From an uncultured Erysipelotrichales bacterium (GTDB lineage: Bacteria > Bacillota_I > Bacilli_A > Erysipelotrichales > Coprobacillaceae): 19,313 nucleotides of DNA. The stretch's first letter is position 1. Each line of letters opens with the position of its first letter. A program made the translations under genes and the position numbers. Location of the stretch: positions 1-19,313 of the forward strand of contig CAJUJC010000030.1 of assembly GCA_910586805.1 (NCBI GenBank), read 5' to 3'. Below the pieces are notes generated by a model. The model was not told the DNA's origin. It made no database searches and was given only the letters and a program-made list of their open reading frames with translations. Positions 7,574-16,100 of the stretch are shown piece by piece.

Positions 7574-8749
7574 TTATGACACTTTTCTCAGTTTCACTTT
7601 TTTATGTAATGTCAAATACATAACAACAAATCCTATTATTGTCATAATACACACAAAAGTAAACATACTATTAATTCCAAATGTATCTTGTAAATATCCA
7701 CCAACAACATTTCCTATTGTTGCTCCTAATCCTGTTGACATCATACCTATCATTGTTTGTCCCATCATTTGATCTTCTACTTTTAAATGATCATTCACAT
7801 AGTAAGCAATTGTTGCAGTAAACAAACCATAAGATATTCCTTGAAACATCATTCCTATTAATAAAACAATTAAATTTGGTGCAAAACATATTGTAAAGTT
7901 TCTTACAACATAAAATAAAGTTGATGCTAAAATTAATGTTTCACCATTAAATTTTTTCATCAATTGATATGTCTTTGCCATAACTGGCATTTCACTAGCT
8001 GCCATACAAAAAATAGCTATTCCATACAAAGATGTATTTCCTCCTAAACGAGTAACAATATTAATTAAATATGTTGATATAGTTTGTGAAGCTCCCAACA
8101 TAAAAGCAAAACCCAACAAGATAAAAAAGAATGTTCTATATTTTTGAATAATACCAAAAGCTGATGATCCTTTTTCTTGTTTTTCACTTGTTGCTATTTC
8201 ACTATTTGGCATAGAAAATAATATCCATAACATAAGTGAACTTGAAATCAAATGCACATAAGAAAGAATTGAAGGATTAATCATAGAAATGAGCTGACTC
8301 ACAACAACTGCTCCTATTGCATAAGCAACCGATCCCATACCTCTTGCTAAACCAAAGTCAATATATTCTCCACTTTTTAAATAGTTCATACAAATCATTG
8401 ATAAAAATGGTACAACTGAAACAATCAAACATAACAATGAAATATAAAGAATCATAATAAAAATTAATGGTAAATCTATAAATGTTAAAATTGCAAAAAC
8501 AATGAACATCAATATGTATAATTGGAAAGTTAACTTCTTAATTGTTAATCCCTTGACTTTTTCTAATAATGAAGAAATAAAAGGAGATACAAATATAGAA
8601 AGGAAAGCTCCTAATCCAGAAACAATACCTATTTGTGTATTTGTCAGTCCTTTATATTGCAAAAATATTGCAATGTAACCATATATTGTTAATGAAGTTA
8701 TCCAATATAAAATATGAAGTAGAGTATATTTCATTTGTAAGTTTTTCAT
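7574..8749 (-). CDS. MFS transporter
   Basis: 391 residues with about twelve hydrophobic segments and a central cytoplasmic loop around residues 180-200 (NSEIATSEKQEKGSS), typical of the major facilitator superfamily. It begins close to the first helix (YTLLHILYWITSLTIYGYIA) and ends in a basic tail. The pattern resembles the MFS_1-like/nucleoside:H+-symporter group rather than drug exporters. ATG at 8749 has GGAG directly upstream. It is the first gene of a promoter-headed unit with glycerate kinase, 20 bp downstream. Uptake of glycerate or of a glycerate-yielding compound is inferred from that pairing; the sequence alone does not show the substrate. Confidence 0.88.
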   Translation of the reverse strand: MKNLQMKYTLLHILYWITSLTIYGYIAIFLQYKGLTNTQIGIVSGLGAFLSIFVSPFISSLLEKVKGLTIKKLTFQLYILMFIVFAILTFIDLPLIFIMILYISLLCLIVSVVPFLSMICMNYLKSGEYIDFGLARGMGSVAYAIGAVVVSQLISMINPSILSYVHLISSSLMLWILFSMPNSEIATSEKQEKGSSAFGIIQKYRTFFFILLGFAFMLGASQTISTYLINIVTRLGGNTSLYGIAIFCMAASEMPVMAKTYQLMKKFNGETLILASTLFYVVRNFTICFAPNLIVLLIGMMFQGISYGLFTATIAYYVNDHLKVEDQMMGQTMIGMMSTGLGATIGNVVGGYLQDTFGINSMFTFVCIMTIIGFVVMYLTLHKKVKLRKVS

Positions 8750-8798
8750 AAGTATCTCCTTTTAAAATTAAAAATAAATATCATAATTTCCATGCATT

Positions 8799-8826
8799 AT
8801 TATACTTTCTACTGACAAATAATCAA
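8799..8826 (-). promoter_or_regulatory. Promoter of the MFS-glycerate kinase unit
   Basis: On the minus strand TTGATT (8821-8826) and a perfect TATAAT (8799-8804) are separated by 16 bases, a good housekeeping sigma promoter about 50 bases upstream of the MFS start. It lies in the 86-bp gap after the acetyltransferase gene, which has no obvious terminator. Confidence 0.6.
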
Positions 8827-8835
8827 TATATTTTA

Positions 8836-9384
8836 TTATATATTTTCTCTAATCTTTAGATAAACATAACGAAACCACAAACTTCCAAAATAATCCTTTA
8901 ATAATGATAAATATTCTTCCTCACTTACTTCTCTATGCTGCTTATCATAACATAACATTTGATAAATAACTCCACCCTCTTTGACTTTATAATCCAAAAG
9001 AGAAAATCCATTTTTAATATAAAATGCTTGTCTTTGTTTTCTTTCTAAGTAATTAGAGCTGTGTTCCTCAATATCTTCAATATTTAAAAGAATTCTATAT
9101 CCTTGATATTTCTCTTTCATCATATTTAAAATTTGACTACCATAACCTTGATGTCTTACATCCTTTTTTATTGCAAAATAAAATAGAAAAACAATATCTT
9201 TATATAAAACATTATAAACAAAACCTATAAATTGAGCCCCATGATAAACTGCATTAAAATCTACATGTCCCCTTGCAAAGTGTTTTAAAGCGAAGTAAGG
9301 AACTTGTTCATCTTTAGGAAATGCTTCATGATATAATTCTTTAACTCTTTTTTTATCATAACGAAAATCTTTAAATTCTAACAT
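8836..9384 (-). CDS. GNAT family N-acetyltransferase
   Basis: 182 residues with the GNAT core: beta-strand 4 (IVFLFYFAIKKDVR), the acetyl-CoA pyrophosphate loop RHQGYGSQIL (77-86, R/Q-x-x-G-x-G) and a later NGFSLLDYKV segment typical of motif B. The acceptor substrate is unknown. The start ATG shares one base with the stop of the DUF2200 gene (TAATG), and AGAGG lies just upstream, so translation is coupled. The C-terminal extension after residue 150 (EEEYLSLLKDYFG) is helical and of unknown purpose. Confidence 0.85.
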   Translation of the reverse strand: MLEFKDFRYDKKRVKELYHEAFPKDEQVPYFALKHFARGHVDFNAVYHGAQFIGFVYNVLYKDIVFLFYFAIKKDVRHQGYGSQILNMMKEKYQGYRILLNIEDIEEHSSNYLERKQRQAFYIKNGFSLLDYKVKEGGVIYQMLCYDKQHREVSEEEYLSLLKDYFGSLWFRYVYLKIRENI

Positions 9385-9734
9385 TATAAACCTCTTAAAA
9401 TCTTATCCATGGCTTTTCCTTTAGCCAATTCATCTATTAACTTATCTAAACAACGAATATATCTCATAGTATCTTCTTTAATATCTTCCACTCTTACACC
9501 ACAAACAACTCCCTTAATGAGATTTGCATTTTTATTTATTGTTGCTTTGGTAAAGAATGTTTCTAAATCAATTTGATCATCTATACATTGTTGTAATTGT
9601 TGTACTGTATAATTTGTTAACCAACAAATAATTTGATCAACTTCTTGTTGTGTTCTCTTTTTCTTTTGGGCTTTTTGTACATATAAAGGATAAACTTTAG
9701 AAAAACTCATTGTATATATTTTAGGTTTACTCAT
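9384..9734 (-). CDS. DUF2200 family protein
   Basis: 116 residues that follow the DUF2200 pattern closely: IYTMSFSKVYPLYVQKAQKK near the start, RTQQEVDQIICWLTNY, then FFTKATINKNANLIKGVVCGVRVE and the end block IRCLDKLIDELAKGKAMDKILR. These are small, soluble, all-alpha/beta proteins with no known function, though often found beside acetyltransferase or antibiotic-type genes. Start ATG at 9734 with AAGGAGGAAGAAT. The stop overlaps the GNAT start by one base. Family assignment is firm, function is not. Confidence 0.88.
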   Translation of the reverse strand: MSKPKIYTMSFSKVYPLYVQKAQKKKRTQQEVDQIICWLTNYTVQQLQQCIDDQIDLETFFTKATINKNANLIKGVVCGVRVEDIKEDTMRYIRCLDKLIDELAKGKAMDKILRGL

Positions 9735-9745
9735 ATTCTTCCTCC

Positions 9746-9768
9746 TTAAAAAAGATATACTTTTTTAA
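9746..9768 (-). promoter_or_regulatory. AT-rich hairpin touching the DUF2200 ribosome binding site
   Basis: A 9-bp perfect palindromic stem (9746-9754 with 9760-9768, loop ATATA). On the minus strand its last two stem bases run directly into GGAGG of the DUF2200 gene. It could be a weak terminator after the small upstream gene, an RNA-processing site, or an element affecting access to the ribosome site. The stem is almost all A-T, so its strength is doubtful. Confidence 0.4.
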
Positions 9769-9779
9769 CATAAATATTT

Positions 9780-9995
9780 TTATTCTTCTTTTTTATGTTT
9801 AGCTGTAATTTCAACAATAATCTGTTCTATTGTTTTTTTACCAATTGCAATTGCATATAAATTCTGATAATCCCCTTTTGTTAAGGGCATATTTGAAAGA
9901 GACATAGTTGCAGCCACTTGTTTGATTTGTTCTTTTTGTTCTTCATTTAATTCCTTTGCTTGTTCCTTCAAATATTCTTCCATATTTTTTTCCAT
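9780..9995 (-). CDS. Small VbhA-antitoxin-like protein, no Fic partner nearby
   Basis: 71 residues, highly charged and helical. The segment AATMSLSNMPLTKGDYQNLYAIAIGKKTIEQII (28-60) follows the shape of VbhA-type antitoxins: an inhibitory helix, a short 'l/p-l-t/s-x-x-d' turn, then an 'a-G-x-x-t/s-x-e-q/e' helix. In active Fic inhibitors the helix carries [S/T]xxxE[G/N]. Here the match is TMSLSN (30-35), with Ser in place of the key Glu. A strong GGGGGAG lies eight bases before the ATG (9995). No Fic-domain gene is in the window. The assignment is by pattern only, and it could be an unrelated small regulatory or structural protein. Confidence 0.6.
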   Translation of the reverse strand: MEKNMEEYLKEQAKELNEEQKEQIKQVAATMSLSNMPLTKGDYQNLYAIAIGKKTIEQIIVEITAKHKKEE

Positions 9996-10039
9996 TCTAT
10001 TGACTCCCCCTCTTATATATTTGATTTCTTTTATAAATA

Positions 10040-10765
10040 TTAATCACGATTCAATAACCAAGGTGTTAACTCAACAATATCATAATATAACAAATGATGT
10101 TTATGATAATCTCTATCCATATGATAATGTCCCATAAACCATGCTTTGTATTGAACTGTATTTTTTATATGTTGTAAAAATGAACATATATTTTCATACT
10201 GACAATCATAAGGTGTCATATCAACATGATTCATACCTAATACATCTTGAATATCTTTTGGAGCATCATGTGTTAAAATCACATCAACTGAGCAATTATA
10301 TTTTTCTAAATTATCAAGAGCATGATTGACTTCATCATGTGTTGGAAGTTCATCTTGCCACCAAGAAACACCTTCTTCTCTATATTCTCTATCATGAGAA
10401 AACGCACCACCAAAAGAAAAGAAAGTTAAACCATTTAATTCAAAAACTTCTCCTCTCATTAAGTGATAAATGCTTTCTGTGATTTTATGAACTTTTCCAC
10501 CATGCCATTCTTCTGTAGGATATGTCTTTAATAAATCAAAATCTTCATGATTTCCATCTACAAATAAAGTTGTCCATGGCTGTTCACTTAACCATTTTAA
10601 CCAAAAACTTTCATTTGTTTCGCTATGCCATACCAAACCAAAGTCACCACAAATAATAACATAATCATCTTTCGTTAATTCTCTTCCTTCTGGAAATTCG
10701 CAAATTGTCAACTTACTAATATCAATATCTCCATGAATATCTCCTGTTATAAATATTTTAGCCAT
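10040..10765 (-). CDS. Calcineurin-like metallophosphoesterase
   Basis: A cytosolic di-metal phosphoesterase of 241 residues. All five metal-binding blocks are visible: GDIHGD (8-13), GDFGLVW (40-46), GNHE (71-74), LTHDAP and GHYHMD. Extra loops rich in Trp and His (GVSWWQDELPTHDE) are typical of a Firmicute/phage subgroup with no defined substrate. ATG at 10765 with AGGAGGG. It follows the EamA gene by 12 bp and precedes the small VbhA-like gene by 44 bp, so it is probably co-transcribed with both. The substrate (nucleotide, cyclic dinucleotide, protein phosphate or RNA) cannot be read from sequence. Confidence 0.88.
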   Translation of the reverse strand: MAKIFITGDIHGDIDISKLTICEFPEGRELTKDDYVIICGDFGLVWHSETNESFWLKWLSEQPWTTLFVDGNHEDFDLLKTYPTEEWHGGKVHKITESIYHLMRGEVFELNGLTFFSFGGAFSHDREYREEGVSWWQDELPTHDEVNHALDNLEKYNCSVDVILTHDAPKDIQDVLGMNHVDMTPYDCQYENICSFLQHIKNTVQYKAWFMGHYHMDRDYHKHHLLYYDIVELTPWLLNRD

Positions 10766-10777
10766 TGTATTGCCCTC

Positions 10778-11191
10778 CTACATAGTCATCAATAAAGTTC
10801 CTATACAAATGAAAACACAACCAATAATTGAATTCATTGTCAATTCTTCATGTAAAAATATAACTGCCAAAACAATTGTAAAAATAAGACTTAACTTATC
10901 AATAGGAACAACATCTGAAACTTTTCCTATTTGAATAGCTCTATAATAACACAACCAAGAAGCGCCTGTTGCTAATCCTGATAGAATAAGAAAAATCCAA
11001 CTTTTCTTACTTATATCTATCATTTCACCTTGAACATTTGTTATGAAAACCATTCCCCATGACATCATTAAAACAATGCAAGTTCTAATTGCAGTCGCTA
11101 AATGAGAATTTACATTTTCAATACCTATCTTAGCAAGAATAGAAGTCAATGCAGCAAAAATTGATGATGCTAAAGCATAAACAAACCACAT
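10778..11191 (-). CDS. Half-size EamA/DMT family membrane transporter
   Basis: 137 residues with five hydrophobic segments, corresponding to one EamA domain; most DMT transporters carry two. The first helix (WFVYALASSIFAALTSILAKIG) and the CYYRAIQIGKVSDVVPIDKLS segment are typical of EamA repeats. It is complete and not a broken gene: it has ATG with AAAGGAGG seven bases upstream, a normal stop, and no continuation of the second half downstream. Single-domain forms are known and probably dimerise like small multidrug resistance proteins. The substrate is unknown. Confidence 0.87.
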   Translation of the reverse strand: MWFVYALASSIFAALTSILAKIGIENVNSHLATAIRTCIVLMMSWGMVFITNVQGEMIDISKKSWIFLILSGLATGASWLCYYRAIQIGKVSDVVPIDKLSLIFTIVLAVIFLHEELTMNSIIGCVFICIGTLLMTM

Positions 11192-11720
11192 AGAGAAGCC
11201 TCCTTTAACATATTTACATTATACTTCTTTTCAATACAAAAAACATCTTTTCTAAATAAAAACTTTTCTTTACTATATGAACTATATATCAATAACTATC
11301 AAAAATATATTTTAGCCTTAATTATAATCAAACAAATTTCCTTTCAACTATATTAGCAACTCCTCTGTTTATTTTATCATATTGAAATTTATAAAACATT
11401 TTCATATATTCCTAATTCTCAAATCACATCTAAATAAACTTCTACATAAAAATTTTAGTTCTTGATTCAATAATTATAATAATTTACTATTTTCTATACC
11501 ATTAAATGATTTGACCTAAAGTAAATATTAAAAAATGATCCCTCTGTTAATTTAAAGCTTTTTAGATTAACCTCGTACTTATTTAAAGCACTAATTAAAA
11601 TAATAAAGTATCAATTCATGAAAAAGGAACAGTCCAAATGAACTGTTCCCCATCAAAAATTATTTCACAATTTCAAAATGATTCCTTAACTTTAAGTTGC
11701 TTTTACTCTTTCTTTCATTT
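11192..11720 (-). other. Long AT-rich non-coding gap with EamA upstream region
   Basis: About 530 bases without a supported gene. At its left end are the EamA ribosome site (AAAGGAGG) and a TATAAT (11218-11223, minus) with only a weak -35 (ATGTTT, 17-base spacer). At its right end is the terminator of the substrate-binding protein gene. Between about 11250 and 11615 I see only AT-rich sequence with stops in all frames and one 25-codon ORF (11328-11405, minus) without support. It may be a decayed gene or a regulatory spacer. Confidence 0.6.
11621..11649 (-). terminator. Rho-independent terminator of the family-5 binding-protein gene
   Basis: An 8-bp perfect stem (GGAACAGT at 11626-11633 with ACTGTTCC at 11642-11649, 8-nt loop) is followed on the minus strand by five T (11621-11625). 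It lies about 70 bases after the stop codon. Confidence 0.82.
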
Positions 11721-13094
11721 TTACTCAAAAAAGTTCAATGTATCTTTTGTAGTTAAACTTGCTATCCATTTTGTTTCTTTACTTAATGGTGACATAAGAT
11801 TCTTGTTTGAAAGATATTGTTCTAACTCATTATAAAATTCTTCTACTGAGATTTCGGAATAACTTTTATAAAACTCTTTGACAATTTCCTCTGTTAGAAT
11901 TTTATTGTAATTTCCCTTATATATGAGAATATCTTCTTTAAATGGACCATATCCATTTACAGCAACTCCTACATCTTGACACTCTATCCCTACTTCTTTT
12001 AATTTTTTGGAAAGATTTTGATAAATTCCTAAAGATACACCATTTACATCATGACAAATCTTTAATGATTCTATATTTTGAAAATTTCCAGATTTAATAA
12101 GTGAATAATAGGAAGAACCTGCTTTATGTGCAGATACTATACCAGAAGAATAAATTCCATAATCTTGTGTTTTTTCAAAAAATGTTTTTCCTTCTACCGT
12201 TTTTGCAATTGCATTTTTTATACTATCTTCTTTTATGTTATAGACAAGGTAGTATCCCATTTGTTTATTTTCTAATTCATAAACATCATAGGCTCCACTA
12301 TCCTTTATTTTATCAAAATGATTTTCTTGATTTATCATAAATATATCAATATCTTGATTTTTTATCACTGAATCTATATTTGTATAATCAATTAATTTTA
12401 AAACAATTGTTTCATATTTTTCTCTTCTTTTTGATTCATTGTTTTTTTCCAACATAATTTCTTGTTGGCTTTTAAGTTGAGTGATTTTATAAGCTCCAGT
12501 GCCTAGACATGTTGTTCCATAATAACTTTCCTTATCATTTTGATATATTAATGGCATCATAAAAACTTTAATATTTTCAAGATTTGGTTCTTTAAATGTA
12601 AATAAAATATTTTGATCATCTATTTTCTTTATTTCTTCTACATTTCTTAATATTTCACTATAAGCAGTTTCCTGTTTCATAAACCAACGATAAGATTCTA
12701 TAATTAAATCTACTGTCATTGTTGTCTTATCACTAAATACTTTATTTGTATTTATTTTTATATAAGCTTCTTTACCTTCATTTTTAAAGACTATATCTTT
12801 TGCATTAATAAACTCAATACTTGTATCTTCTTTCATATTTATGAGTGGTTCATATACAAGATTACGCAATATATCCATAGTTTCATTGTCATATTTATAT
12901 GGATGTATGCTATCTGATATTTGAGATATACCTATATACAAAGTATCATTTTCATTTCTTTTCTTCTCATTAACTTTTTGAGAGCTACCTTCATAAATCA
13001 AATATTTATTTTTTTGTGAAAGTGAAAAATGGATAATTAAACTTAAAACACATACAACTACAATAATTAATCCTGCTTTTCTTTTTTTATCCAT
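11721..13094 (-). CDS. Family-5 extracellular solute-binding protein, membrane-anchored, orphan
   Basis: 457 residues of the OppA/DppA-type (SBP_bac_5) fold: after a short linker, TLYIGISQISDSIHPY (51-66) and ILRNLVYEPL (75-84), then GTGAYKI (198-204), the usual landmarks. Residues 7-27 form one hydrophobic segment after a basic start (MDKKRK). The only Cys there (C15, in VVVCVLS) lacks a proper lipobox, so it is probably held by an uncleaved signal anchor rather than a lipid. It is shorter than typical 530-600 residue family members. No permease or ATPase gene is adjacent. The ATG (13094) has no recognisable ribosome site, and the hairpin after the adhesin gene ends about 15 bases upstream. 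Peptide binding or signalling is a family-based guess. Confidence 0.85.
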   Translation of the reverse strand: MDKKRKAGLIIVVVCVLSLIIHFSLSQKNKYLIYEGSSQKVNEKKRNENDTLYIGISQISDSIHPYKYDNETMDILRNLVYEPLINMKEDTSIEFINAKDIVFKNEGKEAYIKINTNKVFSDKTTMTVDLIIESYRWFMKQETAYSEILRNVEEIKKIDDQNILFTFKEPNLENIKVFMMPLIYQNDKESYYGTTCLGTGAYKITQLKSQQEIMLEKNNESKRREKYETIVLKLIDYTNIDSVIKNQDIDIFMINQENHFDKIKDSGAYDVYELENKQMGYYLVYNIKEDSIKNAIAKTVEGKTFFEKTQDYGIYSSGIVSAHKAGSSYYSLIKSGNFQNIESLKICHDVNGVSLGIYQNLSKKLKEVGIECQDVGVAVNGYGPFKEDILIYKGNYNKILTEEIVKEFYKSYSEISVEEFYNELEQYLSNKNLMSPLSKETKWIASLTTKDTLNFFE

Positions 13095-13107
13095 AATGCT
13101 ATATAAG

Positions 13108-13138
13108 AGAAAAGGGGAATGGAAACTTCCCCTTTTTT
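13108..13138 (-). terminator. Hairpin/terminator directly after the adhesin stop codon
   Basis: A 10-bp perfect stem (13110-13119 with 13127-13136, 7-nt loop TGGAAAC) begins at the base after the TAA stop (13137-13139). On the minus strand the T-run (TTTT, then CTCTT) is partly inside the stem. The plus-strand direction has the better T-run. It may terminate or attenuate transcription into the downstream binding-protein gene. Confidence 0.7.
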
Positions 13139-16100
13139 ACTCAGCTTCCTTTCTTCTACGCTTATATGCAAACATTTGATATGTGATATATATTCCTGAA
13201 ATAATCATCATTGTGCTGAATATTTCTGGTTGTGATGAGTCACTTGTTTTTGGACGTGTATTTTTAATACTAATATCTACTTCATCTTCTCTGCAATATC
13301 CTAAATAAAGTTGTTTATACTCTTTTCCTTCTACTTCCCATTCAAGGTTATAATAATTATCTTTACCTTTCTTTTGAGCTAGTAAAATATCTTTTGTAAT
13401 TCCTTCATTTGTTGGAGAATCCATTTCTTTTGTAACTCTTCCACCATAAATATTCTTCTTATCTAAGGATTCACCATTAAATGGATATACTCCTGTAAAT
13501 TCAGTTCCATCTGGTTTATACATACGTAAACGATATTGATATGCATTGTTGTTTTCATCTACAATTGGTAAGTTATTGAATGTAAATGTTCCTTCGGCAT
13601 CTGTAATCACTTTCATACCTTTAAAGTTTTCATATGTTCCAGATTCATAAACCATATTCTTATCTACTTGCTTAGCAAAAGTTATAGTTACACTTCTACC
13701 CACATCTAATGGATGGCGATCTTCTGGTTCTACTAAATAATCTAGATAAACAACTGCACCTTCTACAATTTCTTCATCTTCATCAAAGACTCCATTTTTA
13801 TTAAGATCTTCAAATACAATCCCTTGTAACATTCCACTTCCATATGGTACCAAGCCACCATCTAAATCTTCTTGAGAATGTCCATGAGATATGTTATATC
13901 CATCCTTATCATAAATTGCACTTGTTGTTTCATCAGTCTTATCAGCCAATACAATAAGTGATCCATTATCTTCAAGATATCCTGTTTCAACATTCATATC
14001 ACTATCATTTTCATGATCATTAACTTGATATTTTGCTACATCATATCCTTCAGGTATTTTTTCAATCTTGACTTTATAACCATAGACAACATCTTGTTCA
14101 TCTATTGTTCCATAAATTTCTAGATTATCAAAAATATAATTTCCATTATCATCAGTTTTCATTGTTATCTTATCATCCATCATATGCCATTTCCCATTTA
14201 ATAGATAATATCTTTCCAATGTGACTTCAATATCTTTCATATTTTGATTATCATTGTTTATTCCATCATCATTTAGATCTTCCCAAATATTTCCTTGAAT
14301 ATGATATGTTTCTTTAGGTACAAATCCCATATTATATTCTATATGATGTTTTCCTTTTACTGTATCATATCCTTCAAGAACATATTGTTTATTAATATCT
14401 GTTTGTCCTTGGATATTATCACCAATAATAATATATCCATCTTTAACTTCAGGTAATAATTTATCTTTCTTAAGAACTTGGTGATTTGCTGCTATAAGTG
14501 CACTATCTTTTTCACCATTATTCATTTGATATTTTGTAATCATACGATCACCATCTTCACTTAACATCCACAATTCATATCCATATAGACATTTCTTTGT
14601 TTCACTTAATTGTATAAAGCTTGGCAACTCATCAAAGATATAATAACCATTTTCATTTGTGTTTGTGATAGCCATATACTGTTCTTGATTACTTTCATCA
14701 TCTATTGGCATAGCACCTATTTCATGCCATTTTTTATCATCTGTATCATAATAATAACACTTCAATCCAATTTGTACATCTTTTAATGCTTTGTCGGCTT
14801 CTGTAAAGATTCCATCATAATCTAAATCATCAAATGCTATACCTTCAATACTTCCTGTTTGATATGGGACATATCCGATATTATAATTATCTCTTCGTTT
14901 TGTAGAAATAATATCATATCCATCAATAATATAGAATGGATCAATATTTGTTAAATCTTCTGGTTTATCAGCAACAACAATATAACCATCTTTCATTTCT
15001 GGTATTGTTTCATCTTTTTTAACAACTTGATTTGTTTCTACCAATAACGCATTATCATTAACACCTTTATTTGTTTGATATTTCGTTACAGGAATTTCTT
15101 CAAGTCCTTTGATTAACCATACTTTATAACCATAAAGATACTTAACACCATCTATATTTGTGTATGTTCCCAAATCATTAAAACTATAATGTCCTTTGTC
15201 ATCTGTTTTTGTAGTTGCAAAATATTCCTGATCTTCATCTTGAGCTAATGACCATTCTTTTGTATTAGAATTATAGATATAACGTTTAATTCCAACTTCA
15301 ATATCTTCTAATCCTTTATCATGATCATCAAATATACCATTGTAATCTTCTTCAATAAATGCATTACCTTCGATGACACCTTCTTGATAATTTGTAAATC
15401 CTAAATTATAGTTTTCTCTCGTACGTCCATCAGCAATATCGTAACCTTCTACAACATATGATAATGATTCATCATTAATATCATCTACTTTTTCAGCTAC
15501 AATTGTATATCCATTTTTCATTTCTGGAATTTTATCATCTTGCTTAATAACTTGATCAATTTCTACTTTTAAAGCACTATCATTGATACCCTTATTAACT
15601 TGATATTTTGTAACTGCTAAATTATCAACTCCACCTAAATACCATACTGTATATCCATATAAACGAATATCCTTATCGTCTTCACTCATTTGTTTATATG
15701 TAGGAAGATTATCAAATTTATAATATCCTTTTCCATCAGTAGTTAAAGTTCGATAATATTCAGATTCTTCTCCAGTTATTGGATCAATTTGAGGTTCATT
15801 ATCCAATATCCACTTTCCATTATCATAATAATAACGTTTAATTCCAATCTTTGCATTAGGAATAAGTTCATCTGTTTTTTGTTCGTAAATTCCATTATAA
15901 TTAATATCTTTGAATGAAATTCCTTCAATAGCAGAAGTTTGTATTTCTGTATAACCCACATTGTAATCTTTAAGAGTTCGTCCTCTTGCAATATCATATC
16001 CTTCTTGCACATTAACATTGTCTTTCAATGTCTCTTTATTTGCTGGATTAGCTGCGACTATAATACCTTTATACTCTTCTTGAAGTTTTCCTAGATATCC

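Noticed and set aside
11328..11405. 25-codon minus-strand ORF in the non-coding gap
   Set aside because: It has only a weak ribosome site, no recognisable protein pattern, and is of a size expected by chance in AT-rich DNA.
11721..13094. Lipoprotein signal in the binding protein
   Set aside because: Cys15 is preceded by VVV rather than an L-[AST]-[GA] lipobox and lies in the middle of the hydrophobic segment.
15776..16018. 80-residue minus-strand ORF inside the adhesin
   Set aside because: It lies in an alternative frame of well-supported adhesin coding sequence and has no ribosome site or protein-like pattern.
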